Part shown: piece after piece, positions 54,849 through 63,992 of the stretch
Layout of the letters: each line of letters starts with the position of its first letter
Position numbering within the stretch: the first letter of the stretch is position 1
Source: Lachnospiraceae bacterium
Lineage (GTDB): Bacteria > Bacillota > Clostridia > Lachnospirales > Lachnospiraceae
DNA length: 64,000 nt
Assembly: GCA_017622875.1 (NCBI GenBank)
Contig: JAGAQG010000044.1
Location: forward strand, 62,001 to 126,000
Direction: 5' to 3'
The notes under the pieces: generated by a model
What the model was told of the DNA's origin: nothing
What the model saw: only the letters and a program-made list of their open reading frames with translations
Databases searched by the model: none
Position numbers and translations under genes: made by a program

Positions 54849-55494
54849 AATTGCTTTTTTGACATTCAATCAGCCCTTCTTTTCGAAGCTTGCCAATCTC
54901 GGCAGACATGGCGCTTCGCTCGACGCCCAGGTAATCTGCCAGTGCCTGGCGGTCGTAAGGAATGGTAAAGGAGTTCGATTGTTCCTGTTTGGCAACAGAA
55001 AGTAAATAAGTCATAATTTTTTCGCGGGTAGTGCGTTTGGAAGTAATCTCGATTTTCTGATGAAAGTCGAGATTTTTTCGTGCCACCAAATGTAAAAGGT
55101 TAAAGATGACCTGTTTATGAAAAGAACAGGCATTACAGCAGGTGTTGGTAATGCGGCTGCAGTCAATGAGCATGAATTCACCTCTTTTTGAAGCGGCAAA
55201 GCTTACTGGAAGATTTGAAATTCCGGCACAGGCAAAGGATTCTCCGAAAATTCCACCAGTTTCAATTTGAGTCACAATGGTTCGATTGCCGTAGAAGTCA
55301 TCCTGTACCATCTGAACAGAACCGGACAGAACCAGACCAATGTACTTTGCAGGGCTTCCCTCACCGAAAATAGTCATTCCTTTTTCCATAGAAAATACTT
55401 TTGCCCCAAGGCATCCTAACATGGCAATGAGATTTTCTTCTTCAATTTCTTCGAATAATCCACTGGTTTTTAAAACAGGAATATATTTTTTCAT
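54835..55494 (-). CDS. Crp/Fnr-family transcriptional regulator
   Basis: 219 residues. An N-terminal cyclic-nucleotide-like beta-barrel (about 25-125, with 'GEGSPAKYIGLVLSGSVQMV' and 'GGIFGESFACAGI') precedes a C-terminal winged helix (about 150-219, 'YDRQALADYLGVERSAMSAEIGKLRKEGLIE'). Four Cys lie in 'RITNTCCNACSF' and 'FACAG', which could bind a cluster or haem environment. Divergent from ferredoxin-hcp, so an HcpR-like nitrosative-stress regulator is likely. It overlaps the TtcA-GNAT gene by 14 bases at the 3' end. Confidence 0.88.
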   Translation of the reverse strand: MKKYIPVLKTSGLFEEIEEENLIAMLGCLGAKVFSMEKGMTIFGEGSPAKYIGLVLSGSVQMVQDDFYGNRTIVTQIETGGIFGESFACAGISNLPVSFAASKRGEFMLIDCSRITNTCCNACSFHKQVIFNLLHLVARKNLDFHQKIEITSKRTTREKIMTYLLSVAKQEQSNSFTIPYDRQALADYLGVERSAMSAEIGKLRKEGLIECQKSNFTIL

Positions 55495-55507
55495 TTTTGC
55501 TCCTTTT

Positions 55508-55521
55508 GTTGGATTTCCAAC
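55508..55521. promoter_or_regulatory. Palindromic operator candidate between the Crp/Fnr gene and ferredoxin-hcp
   Basis: GTTGGA and TCCAAC flank TT, a 14-base dyad. Its centre is 41.5 bases upstream of the start predicted from TAAAAT at 55544-55549, the classic class II position for a Crp/Fnr activator. Confidence 0.65.
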
Positions 55522-55543
55522 ATACTTATTATGTGCAGTATAT

Positions 55544-55549
55544 TAAAAT
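55544..55549 (+). promoter_or_regulatory. -10 box of the ferredoxin-hcp promoter
   Basis: TAAAAT with no clear -35 box, as expected if an upstream activator replaces it. Predicted transcription start about 55556. Confidence 0.5.
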
Positions 55550-55596
55550 ACAAACACAAAGTCAAACAGAGGACAACTTTCAGGGAGGTAGAAACG

Positions 55597-56241
55597 ATGT
55601 TACGAAAGATTATTAAGATAGATGAAGAAAAATGTGTGGGCTGCGGTCTGTGCGCGGATGCCTGTCACGAAGGTGCCATCGGTATGGTGGATGGAAAAGC
55701 AAAATTGCTCCGTGAGGACTACTGCGACGGTTTAGGGGATTGTCTTCCGGCCTGTCCGGTGGATGCTATCAGTTTTGAGATGAGAGAAGCACCTGCTTAT
55801 GATGAAGCAGCGGTATTAAAAGCCAAGGCAGAAAAAGAGAAACGACAGAAAGCTCAGCAAATGGATGTAAAGGTGGAAACTCAGCTGCTGCAGTGGCCGG
55901 TACAGATTAAATTGATGCCGATTCAGTCAGCGTTTTATCAGGGCGCCAATCTGTTGATCGCGGCTGACTGCTGTGCTTATGCATATGGAAATTTACACAA
56001 TGATTTTATGAAGAATCACATTACCATCATCGGATGTCCGAAGCTGGATATGGGAGATTATACAGAAAAGCTGACACAGATCATTCAAAATAATGATATC
56101 AAGAGTGTTAAGATTGCCCGTATGACCGTGCCATGCTGTGGAAGACTGGAGCAGGCTGCAAAACGTGCGATTCAGAACAGTGGAAAATTTATTCCATGGG
56201 GAGTAGTTTCCATCACACCAGACGGTGAAATCAAAGAATAG
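55597..56241 (+). CDS. Ferredoxin-type 4Fe-4S protein
   Basis: Start at ATG 55597 behind GGGAGGT gives 214 residues. Two clusters are predicted: CVGCGLCADACHEG (Cys 13, 16, 19, 23) and an atypical C..LGDCLPACPVD. The remaining part has 'AADCCAYAYGNLHNDFMKN', 'IGCPKLDMGDYTEKL' and 'MTVPCCGRLEQAAKRA', which may hold a further metal site. It immediately precedes hcp, so it probably supplies electrons to it. Commonly found beside hcp in Clostridia. Confidence 0.88.
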   Translation: MLRKIIKIDEEKCVGCGLCADACHEGAIGMVDGKAKLLREDYCDGLGDCLPACPVDAISFEMREAPAYDEAAVLKAKAEKEKRQKAQQMDVKVETQLLQWPVQIKLMPIQSAFYQGANLLIAADCCAYAYGNLHNDFMKNHITIIGCPKLDMGDYTEKLTQIIQNNDIKSVKIARMTVPCCGRLEQAAKRAIQNSGKFIPWGVVSITPDGEIKE

Positions 56242-56257
56242 AGGAGAAAGATACGAT

Positions 56258-57844
56258 ATGGAAAAGAAGATGTTTTGCTTTCAGTGTGAACAGACTGCGG
56301 GATGCAGTGCATGTACAGGTGCAACCGGTGTTTGTGGAAAAAAGGCAGATATTGCAAAATTACAGGACCGATTGACAGGAGCCCTCATTGGGCTTGCCCG
56401 TTCAAGAGAAGGAAATGAGCACCTGATTACAGCGGAAATTGATAAGCTGGTGATAGAAAGCTTATTTGCCACATTGACCAATGTGAATTTTAACGAAGAA
56501 ATATTGACGGAACTGCTGAAAAGAGTTCAGGATGCAAAGGAATCTCTGGTACCTGACTGCAGCAGATGCGTTAATGCCTGCGGAAGATGTGATGATTATG
56601 ATTTGGAGCTTCTATGGGAAGAACAGGAAGACATCCGTTCTTTAAAATCACTTATTTTATTTGGGATTCGTGGCCTTGCAGCCTATGCGTACCATGCAGA
56701 GGTACTGGGATACCGTGATCAGGAAATCAATGAATTTTTCTATAAAGCATTGTTCTATATTGGTATGGAATGGGAAGCAGAAGCGCTTCTTCCGGTAGTT
56801 TTGGAAGTTGGAAAAATCAATTTCAAATGTATGGAGCTGCTTGACTGTGCAAACACAAAGACCTTTGGAACTCCGACACCGACGGAAGTACCGCTTACCA
56901 TTGAAAAGGGGCCGTTTATCGTGATTTCCGGACATGATTTATACGATTTAAAATGCCTTTTAGAACAGACTGAGGGGAAAGACATCAATATTTATACCCA
57001 CGGGGAAATGCTTCCGGCACATGCCTACCCGGAATTGAAAAAATACAGTCATTTAAAAGGAAACTTTGGTACGGCATGGCAGAATCAGCAGAAAGAATTT
57101 GTGGACATTCCTGCACCGGTGGTGTTTACCACGAACTGTCTGATGCCGCCAAAGGCTTCTTATGCAGACCGTATTTTTACAACTGCGGTGGTTTCCTATC
57201 CGGAAATGCAGCATATTGGGGAACAAAAAGATTTTACACCAGTGATTAAAAAGGCTTTGGCGCTTGGAGGCTACGACGAAGAACGTCTGATGACAGGAAT
57301 CAATGGCGGAAATAAAGTAACGACAGGATTCGGACATGGAACAGTGCTTTCCGTAGCAGATCAGGTGATCGAAGCGGTGAAAAAAGGAGAAATCAAACAT
57401 TTCTACCTGGTCGGTGGATGTGATGGCGCAAGGGCAGGACGTAATTATTACACAGATCTTGTGAAGGCTGTGCCGGAGGACAGTATTGTTCTGACACTTG
57501 CCTGTGGAAAATACCGGTTCAATGATCTGGAGCTGGGTACCATTGCTGGCTTGCCGAGGCTGATGGATATGGGTCAGTGTAATGATGCGTACAGTGCAAT
57601 CAGGGTAGCTGTGGCACTGGCGGAAGCTTTTGGCTGTTCTGTCAATGAACTGCCACTGTCGATCATTCTTTCCTGGTATGAGCAGAAGGCGGTATGTATT
57701 TTATTGACCCTGTTATATCTCGGAATCAAGAACATCAAGCTTGGACCATCGTTGCCGGCGTTTGTTTCACCGAATGTGTTGAATTATCTGGTGGAGAATT
57801 ATAACATTGCTCCGATTTCAACGGTGGAAGAGGATTTGGCATAA
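56258..57844 (+). CDS. hcp: Hydroxylamine reductase (hybrid-cluster protein)
   Basis: Start at 56258 with GAGGAG upstream gives 528 residues, the standard Hcp size. The N-terminal cluster motif CFQCEQTAGCSACTGATGVCG, and hybrid-cluster ligands in 'SGHDLYDLKCLLEQT', 'VFTTNCLMPP', 'LVGGCDGARAGRNYY' and 'LTLACGKYRFN' are present. It reduces NO or hydroxylamine under nitrosative stress. It is coupled to the ferredoxin gene and likely controlled by the divergent Crp/Fnr protein. Confidence 0.95.
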   Translation: MEKKMFCFQCEQTAGCSACTGATGVCGKKADIAKLQDRLTGALIGLARSREGNEHLITAEIDKLVIESLFATLTNVNFNEEILTELLKRVQDAKESLVPDCSRCVNACGRCDDYDLELLWEEQEDIRSLKSLILFGIRGLAAYAYHAEVLGYRDQEINEFFYKALFYIGMEWEAEALLPVVLEVGKINFKCMELLDCANTKTFGTPTPTEVPLTIEKGPFIVISGHDLYDLKCLLEQTEGKDINIYTHGEMLPAHAYPELKKYSHLKGNFGTAWQNQQKEFVDIPAPVVFTTNCLMPPKASYADRIFTTAVVSYPEMQHIGEQKDFTPVIKKALALGGYDEERLMTGINGGNKVTTGFGHGTVLSVADQVIEAVKKGEIKHFYLVGGCDGARAGRNYYTDLVKAVPEDSIVLTLACGKYRFNDLELGTIAGLPRLMDMGQCNDAYSAIRVAVALAEAFGCSVNELPLSIILSWYEQKAVCILLTLLYLGIKNIKLGPSLPAFVSPNVLNYLVENYNIAPISTVEEDLA

Positions 57845-57854
57845 TACATTGATT

Positions 57855-57890
57855 AGAGGGGAACTTTAAAATAGTTCCCCTCTGACTTTT
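57855..57890 (+). terminator. Terminator after hcp
   Basis: AGAGGGGAACT and AGTTCCCCTCT form a perfect 11-bp stem around TTAAAAT, followed by GACTTTTT. Confidence 0.9.
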
Positions 57891-57899
57891 TCTTAGAAT

Positions 57900-58466
57900 C
57901 TATTGAAACGCATTTTCTGCGTAACCTGTTGTAACAAGCTGTTCATATGGAACTCTTGTATCTAATTCGCCTGCTTCAATTAGAATATCCTGCAGAAGAT
58001 CAAAAGCATCCTGTTCAAACACAAGGTTTTCTTTCCAGGTATCCTGTTCATAGTAACGTGTTACGATGGTCGTGATCTGTGAAAGATCAGTTTCTGCAAA
58101 CTGCGGCTGAATGATTTCTGCGATTTCCTCCGGTGTATGACTGTTTACATAGTCCATTCCTTTCTGAAGGGCATTTGTAAACTGCTGAATAATTTCAGGG
58201 TATGTTGCGAGGTAACTCTTTTTAGCAGAAAAAGCGGTGTATGGAACATAACCGGAAGCTTCTCCCACAGAAGCTACAACATAGCCTGCTCCTTCTGTTT
58301 CCAGAGCAGTTGCCGATGGCTCAAACTCTACCGTGAAATCCCCTTTTCCGCCTGAAAATGCAGCAGCAGTGCTTCCAAAATCAATGCTCTGATCGATGGT
58401 CAGGTCTGTTTCCGGGTCGATGCCATTTTTCTTTAAGACATATTCAAAGACCATCTGCGGCATGCC
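57900..58466 (-). pseudogene. 3' part of an ABC-type (NMT1/nitrate-like) substrate-binding protein, cut by integration
   Basis: Only the C-terminal half remains (about 188 residues). The frame starts with GGMPQMVFEYVL, which in intact family members lies inside the protein after a GRKGG stretch. It then shows 'AFSGGKGDFTVEFEPSAT', 'GEASGYVPYTAFSAKKSYL' and 'QKGMDYVNSHTPEEIAEII', typical of SsuA/NMT1 transporters for sulfonate, taurine, nitrate or thiamine precursors. No signal peptide or start is present at its 5' end, where the recombinase gene joins. The missing 5' half should lie beyond the window at the other end of the element. Confidence 0.85.
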
Positions 58467-60393
58467 GCCTGTCGTTCGCTACATCATGTAAATCCTGTGC
58501 ATATGATGAGATGGTTTTATTATCAGCAAGATTTTTGCTGTAAAATATATTCATCATTTCCTCTAATTCTATCTTAGATTTGATGATTGTATATGGTTTC
58601 AATGAGTTACCGCTTGTCTCCACAATTCCCATATCCATCATAAGCCCGATATAGGTTAGCACACTTTTCTTAGATTTTGGATAGCCCAAATCGGTAAGTG
58701 CTTTTGACAAATATTTTGCAGATGTGTAACCTCGTTCTTCTTCATAAATCAGTCGCATGGTCTGGTAAATGATTTCATTTTCTCGACGATTCATTTCCTG
58801 TGCTGGACTATACTGAATTAATCCAGATAACCCATATTTTAATTCAATTTCCGGAAGTCCTTCGTCATCCACTTCAATGCGTTCGATCAAGATTTCGATA
58901 TCCTTGCGATCAAGAACTCCCTTTTCAATGATTTTATCCACCACCTGTAGTGCGTTTTCCAGTTTTTCTTTCACATCTTCATTTTCCAGACTGGTATCAT
59001 TCAGTTCTTTTAACTGCAATTCCAATCCGTGAATCTGTGAAAGAATATCTTGCTGCAGGGCATCATAGGTTTCGTTTACGATATCTTCATTCCCATGAGC
59101 ATTGGATAAATCTTTGACTTTTTGTGTAAAAAGAACTTTTAACTGTTTCTTTCGCTCATTAATCTGATTTTGGATTTCAGAACGTTTTTCTTCAATCGTT
59201 CTTTTCTCGGAATCAAAATCCTTCATATCATAAGTAGCAATGACTTCTGCTAACGAATTTCGGCAAAGTTTAATGTAAGTTACAACGTCTTCCATCAAAT
59301 CATCTTCTTCGATAAGATGGGCCTTCGAACAGTAGCGTTTCCCCTTTGTATTGTAGGTGGTACAGATGTAATACTTACGTTCTCTGCTGGAGGTGGTTCT
59401 CTTAATTGGAGTTAAACGACATCCACAGTCCTTACAGAACAGACAACTTCCAAATGGATTCGGTATTTCGGAGCCAATCCATTGTCCACGGCTCCCACGA
59501 TAATTGTTTTTTACACGTTTTTCTTTCATTTCCTGAATCAGGTCAAAAGAAGCTTTATCAATGATTGCAGGATGATGGTTTTCAAAAACATATTGCTCAT
59601 CCTTTGGTACACGCTTGTCTTTTCCATGAACAGTAGAACGTGCTCTTTTCTTCAAGCGAAGTGTGCCGATATAAAAATCATTTCCAAGCATATCTTTTAC
59701 CATAGAATCAGACCATTCGGTAGCAATCTGACGTTTGGTAACTTTTCCTTCTTCCAGTTCTCGTTCGTGACGGACCATGGAAGGTGTTGGAACGTTGTTT
59801 TCTGTAAGATAGTTGGCAATCATACGATAGCCGGAACCTTTCAGATAAAGGTCATAGACCATTTTTACATATTCCGCTTCCTTCGGAACAATTTCTATGA
59901 TGGATTTGTCTTTTTCATTTCTTTTATATCCAAATGGTGGCTGTGTCATCAGTGTTCCCTCTTTTTGACGAGCTCCAAGAGCACGTTTTATTTTTTTACT
60001 GGTATCTTTTACATATCTTTCATTATACCACGTAGTGATACCTATTGTGTCATCATCTGGCTGCATAGAATCATAATTATCATCTATTACAATCAGTTGT
60101 TTTCCTCGCTCCTGAAAATCATCGAGAAGAAGAAGCACTTTGGCATTGTGACGCCCGAGACGTGAAAAATCTTTGACAAATACTCGATCAACATCCTTAT
60201 CTAAATCTTCGATTAATTGATTGAAGCCTGGGCGGTCAAATTTATATCCAGACACCCCATCGTCCTCATACCAGCGATCGATAACCATGTTACATTCTGA
60301 CGCAAATTGACTAATGATTAATTTCTGATTTTCGATAGAAACATAATTTCGCTTGTCATCATCTCTTGATAGACGTACATATCCAACGTTCAT
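58444..60393 (-). CDS. Large serine recombinase of an integrated element
   Basis: 649 residues. The N-terminal resolvase domain has the nucleophile Ser9 (YVRLSRDD) and 'VFVKDFSRLGRH'. A recombinase domain (about 165-290) is followed by a zinc ribbon (CLFCKDCGCRL...YYICTTYNTKGKRYCSKAHL), a long coiled coil (about 390-480) and a C-terminal tail. It belongs to the TnpX/TndX-type large serine integrases. Its last 20 or so codons overlap the truncated substrate-binding gene, so its C-terminus is partly encoded by the target DNA. It excises and inserts the element at an att site near 58464-58475. Confidence 0.93.
   Translation of the reverse strand: MNVGYVRLSRDDDKRNYVSIENQKLIISQFASECNMVIDRWYEDDGVSGYKFDRPGFNQLIEDLDKDVDRVFVKDFSRLGRHNAKVLLLLDDFQERGKQLIVIDDNYDSMQPDDDTIGITTWYNERYVKDTSKKIKRALGARQKEGTLMTQPPFGYKRNEKDKSIIEIVPKEAEYVKMVYDLYLKGSGYRMIANYLTENNVPTPSMVRHERELEEGKVTKRQIATEWSDSMVKDMLGNDFYIGTLRLKKRARSTVHGKDKRVPKDEQYVFENHHPAIIDKASFDLIQEMKEKRVKNNYRGSRGQWIGSEIPNPFGSCLFCKDCGCRLTPIKRTTSSRERKYYICTTYNTKGKRYCSKAHLIEEDDLMEDVVTYIKLCRNSLAEVIATYDMKDFDSEKRTIEEKRSEIQNQINERKKQLKVLFTQKVKDLSNAHGNEDIVNETYDALQQDILSQIHGLELQLKELNDTSLENEDVKEKLENALQVVDKIIEKGVLDRKDIEILIERIEVDDEGLPEIELKYGLSGLIQYSPAQEMNRRENEIIYQTMRLIYEEERGYTSAKYLSKALTDLGYPKSKKSVLTYIGLMMDMGIVETSGNSLKPYTIIKSKIELEEMMNIFYSKNLADNKTISSYAQDLHDVANDRRHAADGL
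58458..58475. other. Predicted attachment-site junction (attL)
   Basis: Left boundary of the inserted element inferred from where homology to the substrate-binding protein begins (GGCGGCATGCCG on the minus strand). The exact crossover dinucleotide cannot be fixed without the other end. Confidence 0.55.
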
Positions 60394-60471
60394 AGATTCA
60401 CTTCCTTTCTTTATATGAAATATAATAACATGAATAATGTAAATATTAAATATATTTTAAAAGAAAATGTA

Positions 60472-60660
60472 TCAACTGCTGATAGAGCCATAGTGATTAC
60501 TGATAACTGCCTTTAATCCATCGTGAATATCTTTAGTGTTATGTCCATCCAGATATGTGACAACTCGAAATCCCAGTTTCCTATATTTATCCTTTGCTGT
60601 TTCATATTCTTCTTTTGATGAAAAATCGTTTTTCCAAAGATAATAGGTTGGTTTACTCAA
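60472..60660 (-). CDS. Small protein of the integrated element, 62 aa
   Basis: TTG start at 60660, preceded by GAGGGG about 12 bases away; no ATG fits. The product (MSKPTYYLWKNDFSSKEEYE...) has a short alpha-beta pattern with 'YRKLGFRVVTYLDG'. It lies 79 bases upstream of the recombinase on the same strand and may act with it as an accessory or directionality factor. I do not recognise the family. Confidence 0.6.
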   Translation of the reverse strand: MSKPTYYLWKNDFSSKEEYETAKDKYRKLGFRVVTYLDGHNTKDIHDGLKAVISNHYGSISS

Positions 60661-61086
60661 GTGTTATCACATCCCCTCTGCCTTACCGCTATTGTATGAA
60701 TTATAATTTCTATTGTTGCAAGTCCCATTTGCAGCTTTATCGCTTAGCCGAGATTCCAGTTTCTTTGGTGAACGGTCTTTCACGTTCCTCTTATGGAGTT
60801 ATCCATAACTCGCCGTTTTAGTGCCGAGCCTCCCCGATCGTCTATCTTAGAAGTGAGTGTCATTATATGCTTACCGCCGATTCCGGTTTCTCTAATTGTC
60901 AAGGTTCGAGAGCTTTTTTGCTCTTTTGATAAGGCGAGGATAACATGGATTTTGGAAGTGCCTTGCATATTCACGGCGATTGCAATTTGACAATGAATGT
61001 GGGGTGAAAAATTGCAAATTTGCAATTGTGATAAAGTATTAGTACGAGAATAATGAAGGAAATAAGGAATATTGGGAGGAATTGTT
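60661..61086. other. Noncoding region between element genes, with palindromes
   Basis: About 425 bases with no supportable gene. It holds TTATGGAGTTATCCATAA (60791-60808), the similar blocks GATTCCAGTTTCTTTGG (60752) and GATTCCGGTTTCTCTAA (60878), and the perfect 18-base palindrome at 61010. It carries the divergent promoters for the recombinase unit and the methyltransferase unit. Confidence 0.6.
61010..61027. promoter_or_regulatory. Perfect 18-bp palindrome, candidate operator
   Basis: AATTGCAAATTTGCAATT, self-complementary. A second TTGCAATTTGACAA half-site lies at about 60981. It is 60 bases upstream of the methyltransferase start and is a plausible target for the XRE regulator encoded two genes downstream. 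Confidence 0.6.
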
Positions 61087-61758
61087 GTGACAATGAAATT
61101 ATTGTTTCAAGCAATCACAAAGTTCATATTAGGGGCTGTATTGGTTGGATTATTGATATTTCTTTCTGCCGGTACACTATCATTCTTTAATGGATGGTTA
61201 TTTATGGGAATACTCTTTATTCCTATGTTTCTTGCAGAAATTTTACTGATGCTCAAAAATCCCGAGTTATTAGGAAAAAGACTAAATGCCAAAGAAAAAC
61301 AAGAAGATCAGAGCATGGTTGTAAAATTGAGTGGACTTATGTTTATAATTGGATTTGTTCTTGCAGGACTTGGAGTTCGGTTGGATTGGTATATCTTACC
61401 TAAAAGTGTTGTATTTGTAGCTGCTGTGTTATTTTTGGCGGCATACCTTCTTTATGCAGAAGTGCTTCAAGAGAATACCTATCTTAGCCGTACGATAGAA
61501 GTACAAGAAAACCAGAAAGTCATTGATACAGGATTATATGGGATTGTCAGACATCCAATGTATAGTGCAACAGTGCTTCTGTTTTTATCAATGCCATTGG
61601 TATTAGGTTCCGTTTATTCATTTATCATTTTTCTTGCCTATCCGTTGATAATTGCTAAGAGAATTAAGGGAGAAGAAGAATTTCTTGAAAAGGAACTTAC
61701 CGGTTACAAAGAATACAAACAAAAGGTAAAGTATAGACTACTTCCATTTATATGGTAA
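61087..61758 (+). CDS. Isoprenylcysteine-carboxyl-methyltransferase-like membrane protein
   Basis: Starts at GTG 61087 (GGGAGG, 7 bases) or ATG 61093. About 223 residues with five or six membrane segments. The conserved ICMT/NnrU-type motif 'GIVRHPMYSATVLLFL' near 155, then 'LIIAKRIKGEEEFLEKELTGYKEYKQKVKYRLLPFIW', with the Glu-Glu and Tyr that bind S-adenosylmethionine, identify the family. Bacterial members methylate unknown, probably lipid-like or peptide substrates. It is followed 29 bases later by an XRE regulator. Confidence 0.85.
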   Translation: MTMKLLFQAITKFILGAVLVGLLIFLSAGTLSFFNGWLFMGILFIPMFLAEILLMLKNPELLGKRLNAKEKQEDQSMVVKLSGLMFIIGFVLAGLGVRLDWYILPKSVVFVAAVLFLAAYLLYAEVLQENTYLSRTIEVQENQKVIDTGLYGIVRHPMYSATVLLFLSMPLVLGSVYSFIIFLAYPLIIAKRIKGEEEFLEKELTGYKEYKQKVKYRLLPFIW

Positions 61759-61787
61759 ATAGCCTATTGTTTTGAAAGGATGATAAT

Positions 61788-62603
61788 ATGAAATCACTAC
61801 CAGCGGATAATATCCATCAACGTCTGTGCGATCTTCGTAATGGAACTGGGAAATCACAGAAAGAAGTTGCTGATGAATTGAATATCCAGGCATCTGTATT
61901 AAGTCGTATCGAGCGTGGTGAAACTAAAGCCGTCAGTCATGATTTGGTCATAAAATTTGCAGAATATTATAATGTTTCGACGGATTATTTGCTTTGTATA
62001 TCGGATATTCGTATTAGAAGAAATGTGGAACTGGAAGAATTGGGCTTAACAAATAAGGCTCTTCTCCAATTGTTACAAGGAAATGTGAACGGAGATATCC
62101 TAAGCAGATTATTAGAACATCGTCATTTTCCACAGCTTCTTGATACAGTTAATTCCTATTTTACGGAAGAACATAATGCTGGATTCGCAAACAGAAATGC
62201 TGTCATAGATATGGGAACTGTAAGTTTAAAAGAACTTATCAAAGAAAATCCGGATTGCAAAAAGGAAACTCAGCATGGAATTCGTGAAATCAATGCTCAA
62301 AAGATTACTGGAACAGAGGCGGACATAGAGAAAATAAAAAGTATTTTTCTCATTATCTTAAAAGATATCAAGAAAGAATTTGATATTCCATTATCGGATG
62401 TTAGCACGGAAGAATTGCAAAAGCAGCTGGCAAATATGCGGAAACAGGCATTATTTCAGAAAAAGAAGAATCCAAGGTTTAATGAAACGGATATGGCGAA
62501 ACTTGTTATGAATATGTTTCAAAATATAGGAATGGATTTGGACGAGTATGAGCAGGAATTGTTCCAAAAGATGATGGTGCATATGTTTCAACGTAAAAGA
62601 TAG
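61788..62603 (+). CDS. XRE-family transcriptional regulator
   Basis: 271 residues. An N-terminal HTH_3 domain (about 10-65: 'LCDLRNGTGKSQKEVADELNIQASVLSRIERGE', then 'FAEYYNVSTDYLLCISD') is followed by a helical C-terminal region of about 200 residues with no recognised domain. It could repress the methyltransferase operon through the upstream palindromes or control element transfer. Confidence 0.88.
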   Translation: MKSLPADNIHQRLCDLRNGTGKSQKEVADELNIQASVLSRIERGETKAVSHDLVIKFAEYYNVSTDYLLCISDIRIRRNVELEELGLTNKALLQLLQGNVNGDILSRLLEHRHFPQLLDTVNSYFTEEHNAGFANRNAVIDMGTVSLKELIKENPDCKKETQHGIREINAQKITGTEADIEKIKSIFLIILKDIKKEFDIPLSDVSTEELQKQLANMRKQALFQKKKNPRFNETDMAKLVMNMFQNIGMDLDEYEQELFQKMMVHMFQRKR

Positions 62604-62650
62604 GATAATTTGTTTTGAATTATGATTAATACATAGAAAGGATTATAGAA

Positions 62651-63892
62651 ATGAAAAAAATATTTGTACTTGCTTCATTTGTTATATGTATTTTGACATG
62701 TGTAGCTTGCGGAAAAAATGAAAATGTAAATACAGATGTTCAAGAAACAACTGAAGGCAAAATTAAAACAAGCGATTTCAATTCAGAAATGAATCAAACA
62801 ATAATCTGGGGAGAATATCAATTTGAAATTCCTCAGGACTGGAAATGTGAATTTGATGAAACTGAGGCTGGAGTATATTTATATCCGGATAAAGAACAAC
62901 CACCAATTTTTACTATTGGTACAGTTGATACACCAGAAAAATATGACTTTTCGGAACCAACAATACAAGAGCAAGTAGCCAAGGCATTAGCAAAATCATA
63001 TGCAACACAAATTGGTGATTGTAATTTACTCAATTATGAAGTGCCAATGACATATCTTGAATCAAATGATGGGAGTAAGATGGATGTTACTGGAAGATAT
63101 GAACTGTATATAGGATGTAATGGCACAATAAATGAAAAATCATATACGGGATATGCGATAGCGTTTTATTTGAGAGATATACTTTATAATTTCTGTTTGT
63201 TCCAATATGATGACTCTAAGTATGATTTTTTTGACGACTTATGTGATATTGCAGGAAGCATTAAACTTGTAGACGATATGAGTACGGACGAGAGTAATGA
63301 ATCTGGTAGTGACATAAAAGATGCTGCTTTAGAGGCTACAAACGAAGAATTAGAGCAAATTGAAGTGACTTTTGTAAAGGACTATGTAGATGGAGAAAGA
63401 TTACATCTTAAGGTTTATGTGAAGAATAATTCCAGCAAGTCTTTTACGGGGGATGTGCATCTTTTCTTTTACTCAAGAGACGGAGTAGATAGATTAGGAT
63501 CTGATATGATTATTGTAGAAGATTTAGCGCCTGGACGTGAAAGTTGGTCAAATGTAACTATAGATAAATATAATGATACTCCAAAGCTGGAATTAGAGTT
63601 TACCAATCCAATATTTACAGAAGTTGAAGAAATTGTCGCAGAAATAGATAAAGATGCGACGGAAAAGACACAAAACAGCTACAAACTAAACTTTGAAGGT
63701 GTTAGTTGGTATACGGATATTACAGATATAGTAGTTTACGACGATGGAAGTTGTGTGGTTACCATTGTCAACGATTCAAAGGAAAATGGACAATTTTATG
63801 CTTCAACAATATGGCAGTGTGGAAGTGATTACGGAGTTGATACAGTCCAGGTTGTAGATTCAGATGGTAATATTAAATCAGTGTATCCGTAA
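62651..63892 (+). CDS. Lipoprotein of the integrated element
   Basis: 413 residues. The signal peptide ends in a lipobox LTCVAC with lipid-attached Cys20. An N-terminal domain (about 45-210) follows, then a short acidic linker and a C-terminal Ig-like or FxLD-type beta domain with 'VKNNSSKSFTGDVHLFFYSRDG' (like FixG/CARDB additions). The role is unknown; extracytoplasmic binding is probable. It is the last complete gene of the window. Confidence 0.78.
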   Translation: MKKIFVLASFVICILTCVACGKNENVNTDVQETTEGKIKTSDFNSEMNQTIIWGEYQFEIPQDWKCEFDETEAGVYLYPDKEQPPIFTIGTVDTPEKYDFSEPTIQEQVAKALAKSYATQIGDCNLLNYEVPMTYLESNDGSKMDVTGRYELYIGCNGTINEKSYTGYAIAFYLRDILYNFCLFQYDDSKYDFFDDLCDIAGSIKLVDDMSTDESNESGSDIKDAALEATNEELEQIEVTFVKDYVDGERLHLKVYVKNNSSKSFTGDVHLFFYSRDGVDRLGSDMIIVEDLAPGRESWSNVTIDKYNDTPKLELEFTNPIFTEVEEIVAEIDKDATEKTQNSYKLNFEGVSWYTDITDIVVYDDGSCVVTIVNDSKENGQFYASTIWQCGSDYGVDTVQVVDSDGNIKSVYP

Positions 63893-63963
63893 AAAACTGA
63901 ATCATGATGAATACAATTTTTGAAAAGGAATATAATTAATAATACCCTACAGCTAAAAAGCAA

Positions 63964-63992
63964 TTGACATTTCTGTGTCTTTTCTGTATATT
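63964..63992 (+). promoter_or_regulatory. SigmaA-type promoter at the window edge
   Basis: TTGACA (63964-63969), 17 bases, TATATT (63987-63992). It should drive an element gene beyond the window. Confidence 0.7.

Noticed and set aside
59482..60165. 227-codon plus-strand open frame
   Set aside because: Antisense to conserved recombinase domains; composition is Phe/Ile-rich as expected for a shadow.
60780..61025. 81-codon minus-strand frame in the element
   Set aside because: Overlaps palindromes and promoter DNA, has no good ribosome site, and shows no domain; kept as noncoding.
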